NCBI GenBank assembly: GCA_041941305.1
Contig: JBGTQJ010000005.1
Location: forward strand, 124,001-188,000
Direction of reading: 5' to 3'
Length of the DNA: 64,000 nt
Origin: JANSWP01 sp041941305
GTDB taxonomy: Bacteria > Bacteroidota > Bacteroidia > Chitinophagales > Saprospiraceae
Positions 55,504-63,030 of this stretch are shown here, piece by piece. The notes under the pieces were generated by a model that searched no databases, had not been told where the DNA came from, and was given only the letters and a program-made list of their open reading frames with translations. The position numbers and the translations under genes were made by a program. Every line of letters begins with the position of its first letter. Position 1 is the first letter of the stretch.

Positions 55504-57312
55504 ATGAAAAATTTATTGAACTCCACAACTCGCATATTCCAAGTAACTTTTGCTTTTCTATTCTTGTTGGCTTTTGCAATGCCGACTGAAGGCATTAGTC
55601 AGGAAGGATTCATTAGAGTCAAGAATACGACTGGAAGACCTGCAAACGATTTGCACCTTGCATTTAAAAGCAACACACCAATATTCCCTATTATCAGAAT
55701 TAATGGTGTACGTCAAAATTATGGCAATGTCTTCCGGAATGGAAAACCAAGACCGGGCAACCCTAGAAAATGGGATTTTGATGGCGCTACTCAAAACATT
55801 CCAAATGGACATAGTGTATCCATCATCATCAATTGGCCGCGTAATCGGGAAGGTACCCCTGTAGTTCCAGTTATTGATTATAAAAATAGCTACTGGACAT
55901 TTGGTGGTAGAAGAATCCCGGTAAGGGGGCGAGGCAATGAATTGAGAGCAAACATGGTGGATATGCTTGGAATTGAGGTAGATCCAAGAACCAATCGTCC
56001 ACTTTTTCCTCCTTCTCCAACTGGACCTAATGATCAGGTTGGCGGCAACCAGGGTGGTGGTGGCAATCAAGGTGGAGCTGACCAAGGAGATTCTGGAGAC
56101 CAAGGTGGTCAGGGTGGCAATCAAGGTGGTGATGAGGCCAAATGTGTTTGTACTGGCGTTTCCTATTCTGTCAATGTGAAGGTAATTCAACCAAATAATC
56201 GGAATCGCGTCGTAAGAGAGAAATCATTTAATGTAAATATCCCAGCTAATGAAATTCGCCCAGGCAGAAATGGCAATACCTGGAGAAAATTGATCAATAT
56301 TTCACGAGCAGACCTGCCAGTAGCACAAAATGAAAAGCTCGAAGTTAACATCACCAATGTACAAATCAATTGTCAATGTGACCCTCCTACTGGTGGTGAA
56401 TGCACTGCCTATCCATACAAAAGAGCCAATCGCCCAGGTATCGGTTTAGAAGTACTAACCGGACCCACAGTTGGAGCTCGACCTGATAGAAAAACGATTC
56501 CTCCTGGAGGTGGTTACAATACTACTTTCAATAGCGCAGTAAGCAATCAGCCTTTCATCAATATCAAAATAAAAGGTGTCTGTAAAGGATGTGGTGGAGA
56601 AGCGGGAGCCTCTCAAGTCCAAGGCTCTACCAGAATCAATTTCAATAAAGGAGCAACAACAGGAATTCCACAAGGTGGGCAAGGTGGCAACCAGGGTGGA
56701 AACCCTCGCGATAATCAAGGTGTTGGCGGAAATAATAATAGTGGCAACAATTCTGGTGGAAATGATTCCGGAAACCCTTCAAATGGAAATGGTAGTGGAA
56801 ATAATTCCGGAGGTCCTTCTGGACAAGGAAGTGGACACTCAGGAGGAAATAATTCAGGTACAGGTAGTGGAAATCAATCCAATGATGACGAGCCAGCTGG
56901 TTTAACCCCCGAACAAATTCAAATATATCTTCAAAACTGGAACAGCAGCCGCAATTTCCAAGGAATCTGTGGAACTGGTTTAATGCAATTGGCGAGAATA
57001 TCTCCGCAGGATTATCAGAAATTCTTAGAAAGAGAACAGCAGATTGCTCAGGACTTACATGAAACAGGCGTTCAATTGCCAGCGGGTTGTAGCTTCAATC
57101 CTGCAAATTATCCTCCTCCTTCCTATAGACCATTGCTAGAAGAATTGGGAGAAGAGGCTTTCCGTCAATATCTACAGTCAAACAAACAGCAATGGGGCAA
57201 TTACCAGGGACTTTGCGCTACAAGTATTGCCGAATTGCAAAGAAATTTCCCAAAAGTTTATCAGGAGTTTATCGAGCGGGAAAAAGCTTTAGAGGCTTAT
57301 ATGAACGATTGA
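55504..57312 (+). CDS. Secreted Gly/Asn/Gln-rich multidomain protein with a duplicated C-terminal domain
   Basis: 602 residues from the ATG at 55504 (a TTG two codons earlier is ignored). Signal peptide about 1-33 (ends EGISQ). An N-terminal beta domain (about 36-170, 'GFIRVKNTTGRPANDLHLAFKS'), a GNQGG-rich linker (about 178-208), a Cys-containing beta domain (about 210-385, with CVC, CQC and CKGC pairs), a second linker very rich in N, G, S (about 390-460), then two similar ~50-residue C-terminal units ('NSSRNFQGICGTGLMQLARISPQDYQKFLEREQQI' and 'QWGNYQGLCATSIAELQRNFPKVYQEFIEREKAL'), each with one Cys. No known family is recognised and no T9SS domain is obvious. It precedes the papain-like protease. 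Confidence 0.85.
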   Translation: MKNLLNSTTRIFQVTFAFLFLLAFAMPTEGISQEGFIRVKNTTGRPANDLHLAFKSNTPIFPIIRINGVRQNYGNVFRNGKPRPGNPRKWDFDGATQNIPNGHSVSIIINWPRNREGTPVVPVIDYKNSYWTFGGRRIPVRGRGNELRANMVDMLGIEVDPRTNRPLFPPSPTGPNDQVGGNQGGGGNQGGADQGDSGDQGGQGGNQGGDEAKCVCTGVSYSVNVKVIQPNNRNRVVREKSFNVNIPANEIRPGRNGNTWRKLINISRADLPVAQNEKLEVNITNVQINCQCDPPTGGECTAYPYKRANRPGIGLEVLTGPTVGARPDRKTIPPGGGYNTTFNSAVSNQPFINIKIKGVCKGCGGEAGASQVQGSTRINFNKGATTGIPQGGQGGNQGGNPRDNQGVGGNNNSGNNSGGNDSGNPSNGNGSGNNSGGPSGQGSGHSGGNNSGTGSGNQSNDDEPAGLTPEQIQIYLQNWNSSRNFQGICGTGLMQLARISPQDYQKFLEREQQIAQDLHETGVQLPAGCSFNPANYPPPSYRPLLEELGEEAFRQYLQSNKQQWGNYQGLCATSIAELQRNFPKVYQEFIEREKALEAYMND

Positions 57313-57355
57313 TGTAATGATTTCAATAACCTTAATACATAAACAAAACTAATTA

Positions 57356-57509
57356 AGAGTTTGTCTAAAAATTTTACAAACTGAAAATCAAGGATTTATG
57401 GTTCTGACGAAAAGCCTTTAAGGGAGTTTGCCGAGGCAAATGAGCTTAATGACTTAAAGGCAGGTTCATAAAGCATTGGTTTTCAGGAAGGAAAAATTTA
57501 GACATACTC
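57356..57509. repeat. Inverted-repeat element, family B copy 2
   Basis: A 154-bp element bounded by AGAGT...ACTCT with inward-facing complementary ends, directly comparable in length and order to 3326-3480. Even the flanking AATTA before the left end matches. It separates the Gly/Asn-rich gene from the papain-like gene. Confidence 0.78.
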
Positions 57510-57511
57510 TA

Positions 57512-57551
57512 AGGAAGATGTCTCACAGGGTAATAATAGTGCGACATCTTC
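57512..57551. promoter_or_regulatory. Leader hairpin GGAAGATGTC / GACATCTTCC
   Basis: A 10-bp perfect stem with a 20-base loop, 40 bp upstream of the papain-like gene. It may be a terminator for the gene before or a leader structure; the run of A residues after it does not fit a forward terminator. Confidence 0.5.
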
Positions 57552-57591
57552 CTCAAAAAAAAGCAACTCAGTTATCTCAAAAATATTCATC

Positions 57592-59115
57592 ATGAAACAG
57601 TTAATCTACATTTTCGGAATCTTGTTGGTCTGTCAAAATCTTTTGGCACAACCCAGAGCCAATTTTGCCTCCGGCTTGCTGTTTGATGATGAAAAATATG
57701 AGGCCTTGCCAATGGAGCACAACTCAGACGGAGCTAAGGCCATCTTACCTCCGCGAGTAGATTTAAAACCATTTACTCCTCCAATCAGAAACCAGGGAGA
57801 ATTGTTTTCTTGTGTGGGTTGGGCAGTAGGGTATGGAGCTTTGACGATTGAACGTGCTATTCAAAATAATGCCAGAGAACAGCGAGTTATTGCACACAAT
57901 GCTTCTTCTGCGCTTTTCATTTACAACCAAATACATAATGGTAACTGCGAGCAAGGCAGTCGAATGTCAGATGCTTTAGAATTTTTAAAAGAAAACGGTG
58001 ATTGCCTGGCAAGAGATTTTGATGTTGATGTGAATGATTGCGAGAAAATGCCAGATTCAACCCTACAGGAAAATGCTCAAACATTCGCAATAGCAGATTA
58101 TAAAACCCTTTTTGCTATCAAAGAACATCCCAGAGCCAAAGTAAACAAAACCAGGTTTGCTTTGAGTCAGAGAAAGCCAGTAGTGATTGGTTTGACCGTA
58201 CGTCGCAATTTTTATCAATTGCAAAATGCTACCTACTGGTGGCCTGAAAATGGCAATGTCAGTCCTGCAGGTGGTCATGCTATGGTAGTCATAGGTTATG
58301 ATGACAAACGGGCAGCTTTTCAAGTAATGAATAGTTGGGGCAGCAACTGGGGGGACAAGGGGTTTGTATGGATAAAGTACAAGGACTTTGGCCGTTTTTG
58401 CAAGTATGCTTATATCCTTTTTTTAGAAAAGCCCAATCAACAACCAACTCCAAATATCCAAAGAGCAAATATGACCTCTGGTTTGACCTCAAAACCAACG
58501 GAAACGTTAGGGGGAAACCTGGATTTCCGTTTTGTGGCGCGCCGCTCAAAACAAAGTGGCGCTCCCTTTTTTCAAACTGCAACAGCCACCTTTCAAGGCA
58601 CTCATTATACATTGAATCGAAAAGATTGGCAAGTAGGTCAGTTGTTTCAATTACAAGTTCAGAATGACCAGCCCAATCAGCACATGTATGTATTTAGCAT
58701 CAATGAATCCGGTGAATCAAAAATTCACTGGCCAAGAGTTCCAAATATCCAAACCAGGGCACAAAAGCCTCAATTGCAAAGGAAAACAATTCAAAATGAC
58801 CAATTGCTTATTCCCGGAAAAAACAAAGCACTGAAAATATCCAAAACTGGAAAAGAATACTTAATCGTGCTTTTTTCCAAGCAAGAAATTTCAGCATTAT
58901 CTGAGTTGATAGGGCTGCTGAAGCAATCTACAAATGATTTGCCCACTACACTTTGGCAGGTTTTGGGCAATAAAGCAGTTGCCAAAAGCGATATTGAATT
59001 CCAACCAAATGAAATAGGCTTTCAGGCACCCACTTATGGGGAAGGCTTCATCGTTCCAATTATTTTAGAAGTGAATGCTGGAGGGATTATCAAACCAAAT
59101 TTTCAATCAAACTAA
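57592..59115 (+). CDS. Secreted papain-like cysteine protease with DUF4384-like C-terminal domain
   Basis: 507 residues. Signal peptide about 1-19. The C1-type catalytic domain is about 50-285: oxyanion Gln68 (RNQGE), catalytic Cys74 in FSCVGWA, His229 in GGHAMVVIGYDD and Asn247 in VMNSWGSNWG. The C-terminal domain (about 340-505) has 'QLFQLQVQNDQPNQHMYVFSINESGESKIHWPR' and 'GKEYLIVLFSKQEI', which fits DUF4384, often found with caspase- or CHAT-like proteins in Bacteroidota. No T9SS sorting domain; export would be to the periplasm or by another route. It lies 279 bp after the Gly/Asn-rich gene. Confidence 0.92.
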   Translation: MKQLIYIFGILLVCQNLLAQPRANFASGLLFDDEKYEALPMEHNSDGAKAILPPRVDLKPFTPPIRNQGELFSCVGWAVGYGALTIERAIQNNAREQRVIAHNASSALFIYNQIHNGNCEQGSRMSDALEFLKENGDCLARDFDVDVNDCEKMPDSTLQENAQTFAIADYKTLFAIKEHPRAKVNKTRFALSQRKPVVIGLTVRRNFYQLQNATYWWPENGNVSPAGGHAMVVIGYDDKRAAFQVMNSWGSNWGDKGFVWIKYKDFGRFCKYAYILFLEKPNQQPTPNIQRANMTSGLTSKPTETLGGNLDFRFVARRSKQSGAPFFQTATATFQGTHYTLNRKDWQVGQLFQLQVQNDQPNQHMYVFSINESGESKIHWPRVPNIQTRAQKPQLQRKTIQNDQLLIPGKNKALKISKTGKEYLIVLFSKQEISALSELIGLLKQSTNDLPTTLWQVLGNKAVAKSDIEFQPNEIGFQAPTYGEGFIVPIILEVNAGGIIKPNFQSN

Positions 59116-59727
59116 AACCCAGAATCATGATACGCAATGACAGTTTTTATCGAGAATATAACTTGTTGAGCTTTTATGTGCGGGAAGTGATCGTAAATAC
59201 TAGAAGGTCCTTTGGACAATCCTCCAAATCGACAAAGGATCAGAAAAAAGATTGCCAAAAATCTGCCTCCACTGATCCTTCATCGTAACAAATAGCGTCC
59301 CCAGTCTATGGGATAGACGGTGTGGAGATGCATGGCTTGATGCCGCTACGTCCACACATAGCCCCTCTCTGCCGTCGTGAGACATGGCTTATTACGATAG
59401 CTAATAGATCTGTGAAGGCATCTTCTTTAGAAACAATCCCCAAATGTTCAAAGGGAAACAAAAGCAAGTTGTATTTCTCCTTTGGAGGCAGGGGTGATTG
59501 GTTCTACGAAACGAAGTCAAAATGCCCCGAAGGGATGCCCTTGGCATAAAATGATAAATGTAAAAGTCAAAAGTAAAATATACTTTAAGTATTTGATTCT
59601 TAGGCATTTAGTATAATGACACACTTTTACATTTTAACTTTATCATTTTGACTTTTACATTTAAAACTAGAACCAATCACCCCTGCTTTGGAGGGGATTA
59701 AGGGGGGAGGAAAGAATAAAAGATAAG
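59116..59727. other. Intergenic region with a family D element
   Basis: About 610 bp between the convergent papain-like and HTCS genes. A 53-codon ORF begins at 59127 but lacks support. 59478-59696 is a repeat element (described separately). Also present are a GGTCCTTTGGACAATCC dyad near 59208 and a GGGATGCCCTTGGCA block near 59530. Confidence 0.5.
59478..59696. repeat. Inverted-repeat element, family D
   Basis: A 219-bp element with terminal inverted repeats: GCAGGGGTGATTGGTTCTA at 59488-59506 is exactly complementary to 59668-59686, and the outer bases pair more loosely. A second inner inverted pair, AAATGTAAAAGTCAAAA, lies at about 59558-59574 and 59646-59662. No ORF; a non-autonomous element or a very strong terminator. 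Confidence 0.75.
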
Positions 59728-62700
59728 TTACAAATAGTCAGAAGGCAATTTCCCGAAGCGTTTTTTAAATTGCTCAGAGAAGTACCGCACATTTTTAATC
59801 CCGACCTTATAGGAAAGTTCTTTTACCGAATTTGCCTGTTGTTTTTCCAGTAAATTGCGGGCATGATTGAGGCGTACTTCCTGTAGATATTGAGTAGCGG
59901 TCAAACCTGTAAGTTGCTTGATACGTCTAAGGAGTGTCCAGCGACTTGCGGCAAGTTCGTGTGCGAGTTGCTCGATAGAGAAATCAAACTGCCCCAGGTT
60001 ATCTAAGATAGTGGTTTCCAATTTTTCCAGCCAGGCATTATCTTCTTTAGTGATTTGATTTGATTTTTCAGCAACCTCAATTGGTTCTAAATGCACTTTC
60101 TCCTTAGCCCTTTCCACCAAAATTTCGCTTTGATATTGTTTTCTCAAATAACTGTGTCTCAACAAATTTTCTATTCTCGCCAGTAATTCTTCTTCTTCGA
60201 ATGGTTTGGTCATGTAATCGTCTACACCAATTCGCAAGGCGGTGATCTTATCCTTTAATTCTGCTCTTGCTGTGAGGACGATTATGGGAAGGTGGCGAAT
60301 GGCATCATTATTTTTTATTTTTTCGATGAGCTGATAGCCATCCAGAATGGGCATCATTAAATCGGAAATAATCATTTGTGGGTGATGGTCTTTCTGCTGT
60401 CCACTAAGCATTTGCCAGGCGATGGCTCCATTTTTCGCTTCAAGGATGTGGTAATTCTTTTCCAGGATGCTTCGGATGTAATTGCGGAGGTCGTAACTAT
60501 CTTCGACGATAAGGATGGTGGGACGGTTTTCAGTTCTGGGTTCTGGGTTCTGGGTTCTGGGTTCTGAATTGTCGGTTTGCTCCTTTGGAGCGGTGGGTTG
60601 TGGGTGGTGGGTTGTGGGTTGACCGTTTGCTCCTTTTGAGTTATTGGTTTTTTCTATATCAGAATTGTAAATTGATCCTGAAACCAATTCGGAAGTGCTG
60701 GCACCTCTATAGTAGCTGGCTGATAACATTTTTGCATCCTCATCAGTTAATCTCCCAATCACCTCTTTGGCTGGAAATTCAAAAACAAATCGGCTGCCTT
60801 TCCCGTATTCACTTTCCGCCCATAATTTACCCTTAAACAATCGGGCTATTTCTTTACCAATTGCCAAACCAATCCCGGTTCCTCCTTCGGCAGGGGCATT
60901 GGTTCTTGAAGTTTGAAAATAACGATCGAAAATTCTAGGAAGGTCTTCTGCAGGAATCCCACGACCGGTATCGGCGACTGAGACTTGAACGAGCTCTCCC
61001 TGTTTATTGACTTCAAGGCTAATTTTTCCGCCAGATGGAGTGAATTTCAGGGCATTTGAAAGTAAATTATTGAGTACTGTTTCAAATTTTTCCTTGTCTA
61101 CATCGATTTGCAATTCTTTGTGAGGCGAAAATGTCAAATTCAGTTGTATGCCTTCTCGTTCTGCATGGGACTCGAAGGCGGAGATGATGCGTCGAATCAA
61201 AATATATAAAACCTGGGGAGCGGGATTCAAAGACATTTGCTCGGCGTTGAGCTTGCCGAGATCTAGAATTTGATTGATGAGCTTACCAAGTTTGCTTGCA
61301 TTTTCTTTCATTTGAGAGAGAATGACGCGATTTTTTTTACTCAAATCATTGCTTTTCAAAAGGCTGTTTAAAGGCCCAGATATCAAAGTCAGTGGAGTGC
61401 GAAACTCATGTGAGACATTTGCAAAAAAATGCGTTTTTAATTGGTCCATTTTCTGCAATTCCTTAGTCCTTATTTCAAGAATTTCTTTGTCCTTTTCCAT
61501 AATCAGCACCTGATTTTGCTGGGCTTTCAACATCAATTCCTTATTCATGGCTTCCTGAACTGCGGCAATTTTTTCTTTTTGATTACGGGCGGCTTCATAA
61601 CCCAAGGCCAATACGATGATGAGTACGTGGACATCCACCGAAATTTGGAAAAGTTCTCCTGGATTAGCAATATTCAACAGGTGCCCCACTGCTGCCAGGG
61701 AAGAAAAAATGATAGAAACACCCATAGCTAATGCCAGCATTCTATAGCGAAAACGAGCTACCTGGACGATTCGAACAATAAAAGCAATCCTAAATAATAA
61801 GATGGCGTATTGGAAATTGGAATTGACATTTTGATAGGCAAAATCGAAATTCTCCACTTTATAAAAAACCCCCATACTGACAAAAAAAACGACCAGGCTG
61901 GCAATGATAAAAAACGTAAACAATCGATTCCAAAACGGCAAGCGGGTTTTCAAATTCAAATAGTGGCGCATAAACAGCAAATCAACAAATATGATAAGGT
62001 TGATGATGCCAATATTCAAATAATCAGGTACCCAGGGAACTTCTGAAGTAATTCCCCAACCATACAAATAATTGTCAATATTGAGGAAGTGAATAGAACT
62101 GAGCATACAATAGACAATCAAATACAAAGCGAATCGCTCCCGGGAATAAATGAAATAAATAAAACAATATAAGGTGAGTAAGAGCAAAGCAGTTTGAAAA
62201 ATACCATCGACTGTATTGCGGTATAGCCTATTTTGATGGAATTCGTTTTGGGCAAGTAAGGGCCGCTTTAATTCCTTGATATCGGCGTATCTGAAAATGC
62301 GCATCGGAATGCTCACCTTGGCAAAAAGGGTCATTTTTTCATTAGCTTTCAATTGAATCGGCACATAATTGTAAAATCTGTGGGGAAATGGAATCGCTCT
62401 TTCAGAATTTGGGACTAAGCTGCCAGTCTTCAAAACCTGGAGGCTTTCTTGATCTCTTAGCATATATGCTGTAGCCTTTGCACTGGGAATATGGACCCAA
62501 AGAGATTGCTCAAATTCAAATTGATTGTGGATCTGAATTTTCGTCCACCAAATATGAGTTCGGGTTCTTTTCTTAGCAGGAGGAAAGGTCGACGCAGGTT
62601 TAAATTTCTTTTGATTTATTTCTACAAATGAAAGAGCATTCGTTGTATCTTCAAATAAATACAAATGACTATTTGGAATGGAAAACAGGTCAGACAGGCT

Positions 62701-62955
62701 ATCAATAATAAATATCGGTTGCTCTTCACTAACCTGAATGCCCGTAAATTCATCTGCATTTGGTTGGGTGAATGCAGGTTGTAAGATCAAAATACCAATC
62801 AGAGAGCATAGAATTTTGAAGGAATTGATATTTGAGAATAGCCTTTTTACTTTAGGAACGAGAAGGGTTTCGACATTAAATGCTAAAGCGCCTATTTGTC
62901 GTTTCAATAGGTAATTATGAGAAGGAAATAATATTTTGATGGGTTTATTAAACAA
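59728..62955 (-). CDS. Hybrid two-component regulator with 7TM-type sensor and AraC output
   Basis: 1075 residues. The N-terminal half has a 7TMR-DISMED2-like extracellular domain (about 85-235, 'SLWVHIPSAKATAYMLRD') and a 7TM-DISM membrane block (about 250-450), unlike the propeller of the regulator at 29108. Then a coiled coil, HisKA (H516 in SHEFRTP), HATPase (DTGRGIP, GGTGIGLAIG), receiver (D865 in SDLMMPILDG) and an AraC HTH ending FGKLPSDYL. The segment before the receiver is encoded partly by TTCTGGG and GGGTTGT heptamers. The start is uncertain: 62955 is a TTG and no ATG precedes the likely export segment (about 45-63). Tandem paralog of the gene at 63031. Confidence 0.9.
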   Translation of the reverse strand: MFNKPIKILFPSHNYLLKRQIGALAFNVETLLVPKVKRLFSNINSFKILCSLIGILILQPAFTQPNADEFTGIQVSEEQPIFIIDSLSDLFSIPNSHLYLFEDTTNALSFVEINQKKFKPASTFPPAKKRTRTHIWWTKIQIHNQFEFEQSLWVHIPSAKATAYMLRDQESLQVLKTGSLVPNSERAIPFPHRFYNYVPIQLKANEKMTLFAKVSIPMRIFRYADIKELKRPLLAQNEFHQNRLYRNTVDGIFQTALLLLTLYCFIYFIYSRERFALYLIVYCMLSSIHFLNIDNYLYGWGITSEVPWVPDYLNIGIINLIIFVDLLFMRHYLNLKTRLPFWNRLFTFFIIASLVVFFVSMGVFYKVENFDFAYQNVNSNFQYAILLFRIAFIVRIVQVARFRYRMLALAMGVSIIFSSLAAVGHLLNIANPGELFQISVDVHVLIIVLALGYEAARNQKEKIAAVQEAMNKELMLKAQQNQVLIMEKDKEILEIRTKELQKMDQLKTHFFANVSHEFRTPLTLISGPLNSLLKSNDLSKKNRVILSQMKENASKLGKLINQILDLGKLNAEQMSLNPAPQVLYILIRRIISAFESHAEREGIQLNLTFSPHKELQIDVDKEKFETVLNNLLSNALKFTPSGGKISLEVNKQGELVQVSVADTGRGIPAEDLPRIFDRYFQTSRTNAPAEGGTGIGLAIGKEIARLFKGKLWAESEYGKGSRFVFEFPAKEVIGRLTDEDAKMLSASYYRGASTSELVSGSIYNSDIEKTNNSKGANGQPTTHHPQPTAPKEQTDNSEPRTQNPEPRTENRPTILIVEDSYDLRNYIRSILEKNYHILEAKNGAIAWQMLSGQQKDHHPQMIISDLMMPILDGYQLIEKIKNNDAIRHLPIIVLTARAELKDKITALRIGVDDYMTKPFEEEELLARIENLLRHSYLRKQYQSEILVERAKEKVHLEPIEVAEKSNQITKEDNAWLEKLETTILDNLGQFDFSIEQLAHELAASRWTLLRRIKQLTGLTATQYLQEVRLNHARNLLEKQQANSVKELSYKVGIKNVRYFSEQFKKRFGKLPSDYL

Positions 62956-63030
62956 GGTTTAGGTATAGTTTTCTATTCTTTACTCGCTCCTAAGATAAGG
63001 AATTTCAATTTGCTAACTGAATATATCTTA

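Noticed and set aside
59127..59288. 53-codon ORF after the papain-like gene
   Set aside because: Start ATG and length are plausible, but the sequence is low in recognisable features and overlaps a dyad; not enough to call a gene.
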